Assembly (NCBI GenBank): GCA_018340375.1
Contig: JAFFJZ010000004.1
Location: 36,988,001-37,052,000 of the forward strand
Direction: 5' to 3'
DNA length: 64,000 nucleotides
From: Gonatopus flavifemur
Taxonomy: Eukaryota; Arthropoda; Insecta; Hymenoptera; Dryinidae
Shown: positions 23,580 to 34,744 of the stretch, in pieces
How positions within the stretch are numbered: the first letter of the stretch is position 1
Layout: the number at the start of each line of letters is the position of its first letter
Position numbers and translations under genes: made by a program
Notes under the pieces: generated by a model
What the model saw: the letters and a program-made list of their open reading frames with translations, nothing else
What the model was told of the DNA's origin: nothing
Databases searched by the model: none

Positions 23580-24290
23580 AATTCCACAACTACACTAAAC
23601 ACCACTCTACAGTACAGAATAAACCACTATGAAACACTACACATCCGTAGAACACAAAACTTGAAAATTACACTTCTCGTCTATTGTAAAATCACAATTT
23701 AAAATGTACTCGGTGACGAAACTGTCACTTCGAATTGTCTGTAAATTGGTATAATAGTTCACTTTGGTATCACAGTCCTAACCAAATCAATTGTAAACAC
23801 CACACATCCGTAGAACACAAAACTTGAAAATTAAACTTCTCGTCTATTGAAAAATCACAATTTAAAATGTACTCAGTGACGAAACTGTCACTCCGAATTG
23901 TCTGTAATTAGGTATAATAGGTCACTTTAATATCACAGTCTTAACCAAATCAATTGTAAACACCACACATCTGTAGAACACAACACTTGAAAATTAAAGT
24001 AATCGTCTTTTGCAAAATCTCAATTTAAAATGCACCCAGTGACAAAACTGTCACTTCGAATTGTCTATAATTCAGTATAACAGTCTATCTCGACGCTACA
24101 GTCTTAACCAAGCCAATTGCAACCACTTCACATCCGTAAAACACAATTCTTGAAAATTAATGTTCTCGTCTTTTGAGAAATTACAATTTAAAATGTACTC
24201 AGTGACGAAACTGTCACTTCGAATTGTCTGTAATTTGGTAGACAACTTTGTCTAAGCCCTACAGGCTTAACAAAACCTTTTACAATCACT
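23580..24290. repeat. U5 tandem array with GTGAC...GTCAC dyads (5' LTR)
   Basis: About four units of ~175 bp, each with 'cacatccgtagaacacaa', 'cttgaaaatta', 'aatttaaaatgtactc' and the dyad GTGACGAAACTGTCAC. The 3' LTR has about one extra ~326 bp stretch here, which explains most of the LTR length difference. Confidence 0.8.
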
Positions 24291-24620
24291 ACACACACCT
24301 AATTCACTGAACTTGAAACCACACTACTTTATTTTTTTGTCGTCGCAACCTCAAGAGCACTTTCTGACATTTTTCACCACTTCGATTTAGAACGAGCACT
24401 CGTACACTTTTAAAACCTCTCACATTGATCATTAATAACACAAAAGATTGTAAGAAAGCACAAAAGGATAACACACTACACCAGAACACTGAATCTACAA
24501 AACTATGTGTAACGACTTAAGAGAATCGCTATTGAAAAATTTCACTTCACTCAACTTTTAACACATAAGAATGTCACCTTCTACATGCATTTACACTGAA
24601 CCAGAAGCCCTAATTTCCAT

Positions 24621-24833
24621 TTGTGTAGACATGTAAATGAATTGATCGATATCAGTACACTACCCGTAAAACATCCTGTCAAGGCAGAAGGAAGAGTTGA
24701 CGTTCCAATTGAACTCTTCAAGGAGGAAGGAGATTGGAATCCAACAGCTCTATCCAAACCTTCTCAGAGAGAGAAAGAGACCCTCCCTGGTTGGCGATAC
24801 ATAAATCCCACCGTCATGGAATCCAATGCCTAA
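24621..24833 (+). CDS. Possible 70-codon ORF in U5 of element A (5' LTR)
   Basis: An open stretch ending in TAA, rich in Pro, Glu, Lys and Trp, kept unchanged at the protein level in the 3' LTR (42593-42805). It has no ATG near its start. An acceptor-like 'ttccatttgtgtag' precedes it, so it could be an exon. I do not recognise it, and no counterpart was found in B or C. Confidence 0.25.
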   Translation: MCRHVNELIDISTLPVKHPVKAEGRVDVPIELFKEEGDWNPTALSKPSQREKETLPGWRYINPTVMESNA

Positions 24834-24985
24834 AAAATTAATTCACATTAGAACTTTCTTACGGGGAAAGGTTACATGTAATTGATACTGTTTTGTGATG
24901 TTATAATTGATACTGTTTCTACCTATCTGGAGATTGCACATTTTATCACCCAAGAACTTGGTGACGCTGGATGTTCTTCAAGTTG

Positions 24986-25547
24986 CTAAGGGCAGAAGGC
25001 AGAGCCGAAGTCAGTCGATGAAGTAATTCTCCAGGAAACTGAAACAATCATTATATTATAACACAATACAAAAGTCTCATAACATATGAAACTTTCTACA
25101 ACTAAAATAACCAATTTATTCATACTAGCATAATACACTCACACGTACCTGGTTCGATGATACCCCCTTGATGACTCTTATTGCTACTCGCTGGTACAAT
25201 TCCAAAGGTAGCAGGGGACGAGTCAAGAAAAGTACCTCTTACTCCAACTGAAAAACCCAATAGTAATTAGAATTAAAGTTAAAACATACAAAATATACAG
25301 AACAAGTATATCGACTACCCCCCTTTTTTACAACAAGTATTAAAATATACAATACCCTAAAGAACCCAATAAGTGAATGTAATTCATTTATGCGATTCTA
25401 TTGAAATAAGGAGTTGAGATGTATATATTACATTAAGACTTACCTTGGAACTGATTCCTACGCAGAACTCCATCGAAGAAGACTTTTCCCATCTCTAGGT
25501 TTTCTTCTTCGTAGAAGTACCCACATTTATTCCTTATCTCTCCACAT
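24986..25547 (-). CDS. Candidate three-exon ORF antisense in element A 5' LTR
   Basis: Function unknown. On the minus strand three exons follow each other: 25547-25444 (acceptor TTATATTCAG, donor GTAAGT), 25247-25149 (acceptor TTTTTCAG, donor GTACGT) and 25038-24986 (acceptor TTGTTTCAG). Both introns are phase 1 and the frame stays open across all three, ending in TAG. The first in-frame ATG is inside the first of these exons (followed by GGA AAA GTC), giving about 67 residues. A further upstream exon ending near 25633 (donor GTAAGT) could extend it with a Cys-containing segment. It lies within U5, opposite to gag-pol, and is repeated in the 3' LTR. RNA evidence is needed to separate this from chance splice-like sites. 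Confidence 0.45.
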
Positions 25548-26081
25548 CTGAATATAAAGGGAACAAATATAGATTTGAATCCATTAATTAAATCTTAATT
25601 AAAATTACTCACCTTAATATTTGAAATACTTACCCTACACTTTCATATGCACACACGTACACAGAAATGTTTTGACATTTCTAACATAACATTAGGTTAG
25701 TGTACACACACATGTTATGACATTTCTATCACAATATTAGGTCAGTATACACACAGGGTACACACCGTTGTCACCCTAAATCAATTGCACCAATCAATTC
25801 TGCGGATTGCGATCTACGCAAATAGATCGACCTGCGGGATTCAAATTCAAATACAAGAACCAATGAATCGTTCGATGCTAGAAACGTGAAAATTCAACAA
25901 CCTCACACATATATATATATATACATAATAATCGTCTCAGAATCTCTAAATCCCCGGTCCTTGCATTATCACTAAAACGGGGAACTCTACAAACAAAGGG
26001 TTTTAGAAATCAAACTCTGAATTCTACGATCCTTTAACCCCGCAGTAGCGTCAAGGACCTTCAAAAGTTCTAGACATGACA

Positions 26082-27085
26082 CGTGGTTATAAAATTTTTG
26101 GCGCAGTCGGTAGGACACCGATGAGATTTTGAGAACACTTATATACCTACTTTCAATTAAAATTATGCAACTTAGAATACGAATATCTCGTTTACAAATC
26201 AAAACCAATCGAAGCAACCAATTACAACAATGAATCAAAATCAAATATAACTAAATGAATATAAACAATTATAAACAAATGTAAACAAAACAAGTAACGA
26301 AATTAGAAACAAAGAAACTAATCCAATGGAAAAACCACAACATTTCTTATAAAACAAATGCTTGAAACTTAGTAACTTTCCAAAAAAACCCTATCATAAG
26401 CTCAAGTCACGGTTACGGACAAGGTTACGGACACGGTTAAGGACACAGCTACAAAAGAGAGCACAGTCGAAAACGAAGTCGCAAACGAAGTCGAAAACGC
26501 ATTCGTAGCTTACGATAGAGAAAACAACAAAATGAAACAACATCAATGAAAACATAAGAATATTCAATTGTAACATAAATTTGAATAATTAAGTAATAAA
26601 GAAACAAAGTGATTAATTATCGAAAAGAAAAACACAAATTTGAAGAGAAGTAACAAAATCAATCAAGAATTATTACCTAATGAAAGAAAATATTAAGAAA
26701 ATCGAACATTTCGAATAATTTCATATAAAATTGATATAAACAAGAATCAAGTCTATACGAAAGACAAGGAAACATTAAATCAATATAAAAAGGAATGAAA
26801 AAATCCTAAACAAGGAAATTTCAAAAAACGTACATACGCATATGCATATACACCAAGGAATTCAAGTTTAATAAGAATAAAGATTTCCATGAACATATCT
26901 AGTAACACGAAACTACCCTGAAAGAGGATAACCAATCAAAATCAAAATCGAAAACTAACACGTTTAGTACACGGTCAAAAACTTAGGATAATCGAAATTT
27001 ATGTGAGGGATAGGAAGTACTTCAATGACAATATTGTAGATCATCCCCTTCATTCACTCACTTTTTCTCTCTCGATGTTTTGTCA
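26082..27085 (+). other. Element A leader (untranslated)
   Basis: About 1 kb between LTR and gag, A-rich, with short repeats such as 'aaaacgaagtcg' near 26440-26500. No convincing ORF. It probably carries packaging and dimerisation signals, though none is identified. A short upstream ORF starts at ATG 27075 just before gag. Confidence 0.5.
26099..26116 (+). other. Primer binding site of element A (tRNA-Ser type)
   Basis: TGGCGCAGTCGGTAGGAC, complementary to a tRNA-Ser 3' end. It starts 17 bases after the LTR, an unusually wide gap; element B has 6. Confidence 0.85.
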
Positions 27086-28897
27086 ATGTCAGGGCACGTT
27101 CTTCGAAGTGCAACGAAAGGGCTAGACGAACAAACTAAAGCTTTGATTTTGAACGAAGAATCAACGTCAAGTTCACAGAATCCTGAATCAACTCAAGAAA
27201 ACGAATACGACAATATACAAAATTCCTTTCAAACAAAGAATAAGGTAGTTCATTCGCCGAAGAAACCCTCTGAAACTGAATTAGAAAATAAAAGACAAAA
27301 ACCCCTTGAAGAAGAAACGAAAGGAACAGACTCGGACGAAGGATTTGAATCTTACTCAGACGAATCGAATACAGAAAATCAAACTATTAAACGAACTAAA
27401 GATAACGATCGACCAAACGGTTCAGACCCATCGGACAAAGAATCCGATTCGGAGGAAGACGAAATAACCAACAATATGACGGACCAATTCGTAAAGATTA
27501 ACGACGCTGTTTCGTTAATTCCGGTGTTCTCAGGCACTCGCGAACACAGTAGTTTCCGTGAATTCGCGGCCGCGTGTAATGATGCGAAATTAATAACTAA
27601 TCCTGCGGTAGAAAGAAACCTCACTACAATGATTAGGTCGCGTTTACGCGGGAGTGCCTTAGAAATCGTGCGAAACGCACAACCAGAAGAGATATCAGAG
27701 TTAATAGAAGTATTGAAAGGTATCTATGCCCCTCACGAAACAAGTATAGAGTTAATTGGACAGTTATCTCATCTTTGCCAACACAAAGATGAAGATGCAG
27801 CTAGTTACTTTAATCGCGCTCGTAAATTAGGAACCAGAATTATTGAAGCGTATAAAAACGAAAATGGAAATGAAATCACTACAGCAAAGAAAAGAGAACT
27901 CGAAACTGCTTGTTGTAGGTCTTTCATTCGCGGTTTAAATCGAGAAACTTGTAATTTAATGCAAGAAAAGACTGATCTGAACATAGCAGGTCCGGAAGCG
28001 ATAACTAGAGAAAAAGAATTACAAGCACAAAAATCTTTGAGATTATCGAACGCGAATGAAGACAAATGCATCTTATGCGATGAATTCGGACATAAATCGA
28101 AACACTGTCCTCTAATAAAAGGCAAGGTTGACAAACCACAATGTCAAATATACGACCGCGAAGGACATATCGCGAAAGATTGTAGAAACATGAATAAGAC
28201 CAACGGAAATGAATATGGAAGGTGCCAGCTATGTAACAGAATTGGGCATGATGCAAAAACATGTAGAGTCAATAATAGATCGGTGAAATGCCAGATTTGT
28301 AATTCAATCGGACATGAAGCCCGCGATTGCAAAGATTCCTTCAATCGCAGCAAAGAAATCTGTCAGATCTGTGAAAAGATTGGACACCGGGCTGACGAAT
28401 GTCGATACTATGCACCAATTAGAGTAGCACAAGCGATGCATTGCCAACTATGCAAGGAAACCAATCACGAAACGGAATATTGTAGATTGAATAGACCTTG
28501 TCCTAAGTGTGGAAAAATAGGACATTTAGCAAGAGACTGCAAAAGCATAATCTCTTGTCAATTATGCAAAAATATAGGGCACCAGGCAAACACCTGTCCC
28601 AGACTACAAAATTACGGTAGTAAACCAATAGTACAATGCCAATACTGCCAGAAACCAGGGCATTCGGCAGAAAATTGCTACAAATTAAACTCATTATCGC
28701 AAAATAATAAATACTGCACGTTTTGTAAGAATAACACTCACACTATCGAGAATTGTAATGTGAGGAAAAGTTCAATTGATATTAGGAATTTGGGAAACTC
28801 CCTAAGCCTCCCTCGTGGGGAGGCACAAAATCAATCCAAACAACAAATACATTACGCGACAGTACATGTAGACTCCGACATACAGACGTCAAATTGA
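27086..28897 (+). CDS. gag: Element A Gag with ten tandem zinc knuckles
   Basis: ATG at 27086 (MSGHVLRSATKG) opens about 603 codons to TGA at 28895. The first ~135 residues are acidic and polar. A capsid-like retrotransposon Gag region follows (about residues 140-315, with IPVFSGTREHSSF and KGIYAPHETS). From about residue 325 to 570 there are ten CCHC knuckles. The second has Tyr in place of its second Cys, so it is probably dead. One or two knuckles are usual, so this is exceptional. The Gag builds particles and binds RNA. A -1 frameshift at 28792-28798 would fuse it to pol. Very close to the Gag of element B. Confidence 0.92.
   Translation: MSGHVLRSATKGLDEQTKALILNEESTSSSQNPESTQENEYDNIQNSFQTKNKVVHSPKKPSETELENKRQKPLEEETKGTDSDEGFESYSDESNTENQTIKRTKDNDRPNGSDPSDKESDSEEDEITNNMTDQFVKINDAVSLIPVFSGTREHSSFREFAAACNDAKLITNPAVERNLTTMIRSRLRGSALEIVRNAQPEEISELIEVLKGIYAPHETSIELIGQLSHLCQHKDEDAASYFNRARKLGTRIIEAYKNENGNEITTAKKRELETACCRSFIRGLNRETCNLMQEKTDLNIAGPEAITREKELQAQKSLRLSNANEDKCILCDEFGHKSKHCPLIKGKVDKPQCQIYDREGHIAKDCRNMNKTNGNEYGRCQLCNRIGHDAKTCRVNNRSVKCQICNSIGHEARDCKDSFNRSKEICQICEKIGHRADECRYYAPIRVAQAMHCQLCKETNHETEYCRLNRPCPKCGKIGHLARDCKSIISCQLCKNIGHQANTCPRLQNYGSKPIVQCQYCQKPGHSAENCYKLNSLSQNNKYCTFCKNNTHTIENCNVRKSSIDIRNLGNSLSLPRGEAQNQSKQQIHYATVHVDSDIQTSN
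28792..28824 (+). promoter_or_regulatory. -1 ribosomal frameshift site between gag and pol (element A)
   Basis: GGGAAAC at 28792-28798 is phased as G GGA AAC in the gag frame, a canonical slippery heptamer. Seven bases later a perfect 7 bp stem (GCCTCCC at 28806-28812 with GGGAGGC at 28818-28824, 5-base loop) forms a hairpin at the right distance. After a -1 slip the pol frame is open from here on. Confidence 0.8.
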
Positions 28898-31800
28898 CTT
28901 TAGAACAGAGTTCGCCTTCTGTTACAGTCAGAATGGGACAGCGAACTATTACATTTTTATTAGATTCAGGCGCTGGTCCTTGTCTTATTAAACACGGGTT
29001 GATAAAAGAATTACTCGACATCGACGACCAAGAGATATTACTTTTATCAGGTATTTCGAAAGAGATAGTTCCTACTCTAGGAAAAGTAACCACAAATTTT
29101 ATTGGAGAAAGCATTGTTTTTCACGTAGTCCCTGACAATTTCCCTATCCAACAGGATGGAATTCTAGGAGTAACATTCTTTTCCGAACATAGAGCTGAAA
29201 TCAACTGGGAACAGAATTGTTTAGAATTCAGAGAAATTAAAATCCCATTCCTGTCAGAACCGAAAATTTATGTAATATCACCCCGAACGCGACAAGTTTT
29301 GAAAATTAAACTACTAAATTCATCTTTGAGAAAAGGATACATCCCACCATTAGATTTAGGACAAAATATCTATATGGGAAACGCGTTAGTCAGAAATTAC
29401 GACGGATATACGTATATGCCCATTGTAAATACGACTGAAGACACAATCACGGTTAATATCCCAGAACAAAATCTTTCAGGAGTTGAAAATATACAAAATA
29501 GTGAATTTACTCCCGAAGAACGTAGAATCACGAATGGGAAAAAGAGAAATATCTATAAAATCAGTAATTCTCGACAATCCTTAACAGACGAAGAAAACAA
29601 AAGATTTGAGACAATTTTGAGCCTTCTTCGATTAGATCATTTGAACGGAGAAGGAATAACAGATGTCAAAACCCTGATAAAATTCAGTTTAGACAGGTTT
29701 CATATACCTGGTGACCGACTAACATGTACACACCTGTTAGGACACGAACTAACGACTACAGACGAAACACCTATACATACCAAACAATACAGATTTCCTC
29801 CAATGCTCAAAACAGAATTAATTAAACAAGTAGAAGATCTTCTAAATAATGGCATAATCCAATCATCAAAATCACCATACGATACAACCGTGTGGATAGT
29901 CCCTAAAAAGGAAGATTCTCATGGAAATAAGAGATGGAGAATGGTTTTGGATTTCCGCGCGTTAAATGAAAAAACTGTTACCAATGCCTACCCATTGCCT
30001 AACATTACTGAAATTTTAGACCAATTAGGAGAAGCGAAATACTTCAGTACATTCGACCTTGCATCGGGTTTTCATCAAATCAAAATGACAGACAAGGACA
30101 GACATGAGACCGCTTTTTCCACGCCCAATGGACACTATGAGTTCCTTAGAATGCCATTTGGTCTGAAAAATGCACCGGCAACGTTTCAACACCTCATGGA
30201 TATTGTACTCACAGGTCTACAGGGAATAGAATTATTCGTATATCTCGATGACATTGTCTTATATGTGAAAACTTTAACGGAACATAGAAAGAAATATATT
30301 AACTTGATCACTAGACTCAGAGAAGCGAATCTCAAATTACAACCGGACAAATGCGAATTCTTACGTAGAGAAGTTACGTATCTCGGGCATATCATTTCAG
30401 ATGAAGGTTTAAAACCAGATCCTAAGAAAATCCAAGCCGTTAGAGAATTTCCTCAACCTAGAAACCCGAAGAACATTAAACAGTTTCTAGGATTAGCAGG
30501 ATACTATCGTAGATTCATACACAATTTTTCGAAAGTATCAAAACCTTTAACGAAACTCTTACAAAAGGATGCACCATTCGAATGGAATGAAGAACAGAAA
30601 GTAGCATTTGAAACTTTGAAAAATTGTCTTTGCGAAGACCCAGTTCTACAATATCCTGATTTCGACAAACCTTTCATTTTAACCACAGACGCGAGTGGTT
30701 ACGCAATCGCGGGAATTCTAAGTCAAGGACCACTAGGGAAAGACAAACCCTGTGCTTACACATCTAGATTACTCAACGCAACAGAACAGAAATACAGTAC
30801 GTACGAAAAGGAAGCTCTAGCAATTTTATATAGCATATCACAATTCAGACCATACCTATACGGACGAAAATTCACGATCGTAACTGATCATCGACCCTTA
30901 GTATGGATGAGAACAGCGAAAGACCCGACTTCTCGACTCACTAGGTGGAGATTGAAGTTAGAGGAATACGATTTTGATATCGTGTATAAAGCCGGTAAAA
31001 CTAACGTGAATGCCGACGCCTTATCAAGAAATCCTCCGATCGATAGCGAGACAGAAAAATTGATTCAAAATGAAATAAAGGATTATAGTGACGACGAAAT
31101 AGACATACTAATCCACGACGATTTGGAACTAGTAAAGCTCTATACGATGGAATCATGTCCCAGACGTTCGAAAAGAATCCCGAAATGGACTGAAAAGGGA
31201 CAACAATATAGGGACGAAATACGAAGAAGGATAGAAATGGAGAAACAACATAACAGAGACATAGAGAACTACATAGAAAGATTTTCGGGACAAAATCCTT
31301 CTGATGAACAAGAACTATGCGAACACGAGACAGAAGAATCGGTTCAGGAAGAGTATAGCTCACCTGACAATGATAATTACGACAACTATGAAGACAACTT
31401 CAATGAAGATGAATTAATACAAGATGAACAATGCGAAAATATACAAGCGCGAGATGAACCTTTGAAAAATCTTGACGAAACAAGAAATGACCAATCCGAA
31501 GCAAATGATATTGAAAATTCATCTGTAGAATCAGACGAATCGGACGAAGAACCTGACATAGAATTGAATAAAATAATATTCGGTACTAACATATACGAAA
31601 CGCGAGATAGGTTAGAAATGAGAAAAGATAATTATGTATTCTTTTTGAATGATAAAGGGAAACCGTTCCAAAATACATTGAAAACCTTCGCGAAACGAAT
31701 TGATATCGATTGTTTCGGACCAATGTCACTAGGCACTGCTCAAGCTGTAGAGAAAGGAAATAGATACTACTTGGGACTATGCGTAGAGAGCTCGAAATAT

Positions 31801-33090
31801 GTCCTTAAAGAATTAGAAACAGTAACATACTTGAAGAACTCAATTGAAGCCCTAAAACATTTGATCGAGAAGAATCAAATAACTAGCTTCAGTGTACCAA
31901 AAATAACCGACGTCAATACAGTTACTTGGGAACAGATAACTAAAGAATTCAATCGTAAATTCGGTGACGAATCTGTAAGGATTACGTTTTGTCTAGGTAT
32001 CGTAGAACAGCCAGAAACGTCCAAACGATACTCTTTGATAAAAGAAGCCCATGCTTCTGCAATAGGAGGACACAAGGGTGTAAGAAAAACTTATAACCGA
32101 TTGAGAATGAACTATCATTGGGAGTACATGAAAGAAGATGTACAGACATTCGTTCAAAGATGCCTACAATCCAAATTAAAGAAACTAAGTCGAATAAAAA
32201 TTAGACAACCAATGGCTATAACAGACACACCCGGAAGTGCGTTCGAAAAGGTCGCTCTCGACATAGTGGGACCCTTTCTCCCAACTAAGAGAGGGAATAG
32301 ATACATATTGACCATGCAATGTCTGTTAACAAAGCATTGCACAAGCGTAGTGTTACAGAATGCAACCGCACAATCTATCGTCAACGCATTTTTGAAACAC
32401 TTTATATGTATATATGGTACCCCGAAAATAGTACTAACCGACCAAGGAACAAATTTTTTATCCAAATGAATTCAAACTTTAACAAAAAGATTGAATATCA
32501 GACAATTAAAAACAACCGCGTTTCATCCACAAACGAACGGTTCCCTAGAACGAACACATATCGTATTTGTAGAATATCTGCGTCAGTATATATCAAAGGA
32601 TTCTGAATGGGACGAATGGGTCGAATTAGCGATGTTTTCGTATAATACGAGTCTTCACGAGAGTACAAACCATTCTCCTTACGAGTTGGTGTATGGGAAA
32701 ATTGCGAACATCCCATCAAGCTATCCTTTACCACCTTTCGAACAATTAGAAACTTATGATGAATACCTAATAAAATTGATGTCTAGGTTAGATAATTTAC
32801 AAACAGAAGCTAGGAATAATTTAGAGACAGCTAAATTGAGAAGTAAACAATATTACAATAGAAAAGTAAACCCTATATCTCTAGAAGCGGGAAATCTAGT
32901 ATTTTTGAGAAAAGGACTAAAAATAGGAAAACTAGGCGATATGAATGAAGGCCCATATAAGATACTCGAATTAATCGGCGATAAGAATGCCAAATTGCAA
33001 ATTGGAAAGGAGGAAAAAGTAGTGTCTATCGATCGCTTGATACCGGTAAGAGAGAATATAGATTTTTCTGAGAATAACTTTGAGAATTAA
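28798..33090 (+). pseudogene. pol: Element A Pol (PR-RT-RNase H-IN), one in-frame stop
   Basis: Read in the -1 frame from the slippery site to TAA at 33088, with one in-frame TGA at 32467-32469 inside the integrase core. Domains in order: aspartic protease (LDSGAG near 28960); reverse transcriptase (VLDFRALNEKT, FDLASGFHQI, YLDD at 30241-30252); RNase H (TTDASG near 30685, VTDHRPL); an acidic linker (about 31040-31570) of unknown role; integrase zinc domain (HASAIGGHKG, then RCLQSK, where the second Cys of the usual CxxC is Ser); and catalytic Asp, Asp, Glu in LDIVGPF, LTDQGTNF and NGSLERTH. The stop would cut integrase between the second Asp and the Glu. It copies the RNA genome and integrates it. 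Otherwise well preserved. Confidence 0.93.
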
Positions 33091-33102
33091 AATCACCACC
33101 TC

Positions 33103-33114
33103 TTTTTCTATTAG
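33103..33114 (+). promoter_or_regulatory. Splice acceptor before the accessory ORF
   Basis: The pyrimidine run TTTTTCTATTAG ends 10 bases before the ATG at 33125 and just after the pol stop. It is a good acceptor for a subgenomic RNA whose donor could be the LTR GTAAGT at 22150. Confidence 0.5.
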
Positions 33115-33124
33115 ACCTCCCAAG

Positions 33125-34627
33125 ATGCCCGTAGTATCAAAAGGAAAGCCCGCCGAGGAAGTCCTAACATCCCATCGCCAGCGCAAACTCGCTAAACTGG
33201 GTTTGCTAGACATGGTGGGGCAACCTCGAAAGGAGCGGGAAGTCGCCAAGCGTGAAGCTATAAGGCTGGAGAGGATGAGAATTCGTCAAGAAAAAGACGA
33301 CAAGCTTGGATGGGAGTGTGGGTAGGACAAACAACCTCCTTCAATAGCCGCGACCGTCCCCAGCAGCTCGGAATCTCCTGTTCCTCATGAAGTTCCCGCG
33401 TTCATTCTGGAAAACCAGAGGATCGCGAGAGAACGGGAATCACTGAAACACCAGGAGAACGGGAAAGAGTCCGAAAAGGATGATGATGTTTTACTCCTTG
33501 AAGGGACTTCCGACTCGTTCGCTTCAGAAAACCCTAACAAAGATCACTCCGAGAAACCGTTGATATCTGTAGGTAGTTTCGTAACAGGGACCTACCCGAG
33601 ATTCAACAACTCCGAGATCATTTTCCCACAAGAGCTTTTGGATCAAGCCTTTCCAGAAGAAGGGTACGATCCGAAAGACAATTGGAAAACTCCCGAAAAT
33701 TCGAAGACCACTGCAACGAATGAGACAATCCCAATGGAGACTGCTTCGGAGGGATTGACCTCCATCCTACCCATGGCAATACGGGACACTGAGGACATCA
33801 CTTTGATGAGTAGCCACGGTACTCGTAGAAGTGATGCACAAAGCGGAATCGAACAAGAAGTTGAGATTCTAATGGAGGTGACTCCTGGAGAATCTTCAAT
33901 TTCTTCGACTCCCATTACAACCCCGATTCCAACTCCGACTCCAACCCCGACTCCTAAACAGGGACGAACAGTCTACTGTGCGGGACTCATATGGGAAGGA
34001 ACGAATATAAAGGGACAAAACGAAAGACGTTTTAACTCCCTCACCTGTCTAGAACCCGACCATATTCAGGAACTCACAAATAAACAAGAACAAGCCTTAA
34101 AACATGATCTTGACTTTGCTGATTTTTGTCCTAAATGCGTGTCAGACAAAGATAAAGTAGAATGGAAATTCCGTAAACAAGTGCTAGACATTGCTATCAG
34201 AAGAAGTCAGCATTTTCAAGAGAAAAGGTTGGTGAACGATAACGACCGGAGTGGCCCTCCAAGCGAGGATAACTCCAGCCGAACCAAAGAAAATACCCCT
34301 ATACAGAACAACGAACAGTCGGTCCCTTCATCTAGTGGGACAAAATCATTTGAAACGGACTCAAACCGAGCGACCAGCACTCGATTGAGACCACCACATG
34401 CAATGCTCTTCAAGATGAACGCCGGCGCTAACATCAAACCAATGAGGCGACCATGGGCAAAACCGCCCTTGAAACCCTTAATGGAGCCCAATCATCAACC
34501 CGCAAAAATGAGAATGAATTTCTGCCTTAACTGTGGGTTAGAAATCCAGAAAGTAATGCTGCACCTTGGAGTCTGTAATGACTGCCCCAAGTGCGGATGT
34601 AAACTTTACAAAAATACATTAAATTAG
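33125..34627 (+). pseudogene. Element A accessory ORF between pol and env, one in-frame stop
   Basis: I do not recognise this protein. ATG at 33125 opens about 500 codons to TAG at 34625, with one in-frame TAG at 33323-33325. The N-terminal ~65 residues are very basic and helical. The middle is acidic and rich in Ser, Pro and Thr, with a (PT)n run near 33925-33955. Two Cys-pair regions follow: FCPKC near 34125, then FCLNC with CNDCPKCGC at the extreme C-terminus, a likely zinc ribbon. It sits between pol and env with an acceptor just upstream. The location is where some retroviruses keep regulatory genes. Its C-terminal Cys pairs loosely resemble those of the LTR ORFs, which may be convergent. 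Confidence 0.6.
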
Positions 34628-34744
34628 GGAACGATTTAAGAGTATAATATTAACCGAAATTTGTATTAATCTCCTATATGTGTATATACCTATTCAAATC
34701 AACAATCTACGAATCAATTTTCCGAAGGATCATACGACATCGAG

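Larger units (their letters stand above)
19368..26081 (+). repeat. 5' LTR of element A (6,714 bp)
   Basis: Starts TGTGACGTAATCATG and ends ATGACA; matched by 37014-44036. U3 is about 2.56 kb and R-U5 about 4.15 kb, judged from the TATA/initiator at about 21895-21935. It contains two tandem arrays, the spliced LTR ORF with its own poly(A) signal, and an antisense spliced ORF. This is far longer than the 0.2-2 kb usual for insect Gypsy LTRs. Confidence 0.93.

Noticed and set aside
23580..24290. Evenly spaced repeats could suggest a CRISPR array
   Set aside because: Units are ~175 bp, near-continuous repeats without unique spacers, inside a eukaryotic LTR that occurs twice.
27805..28353. Minus-strand ORFs within gag
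   Set aside because: Shadows of the knuckle array; no independent coding features.
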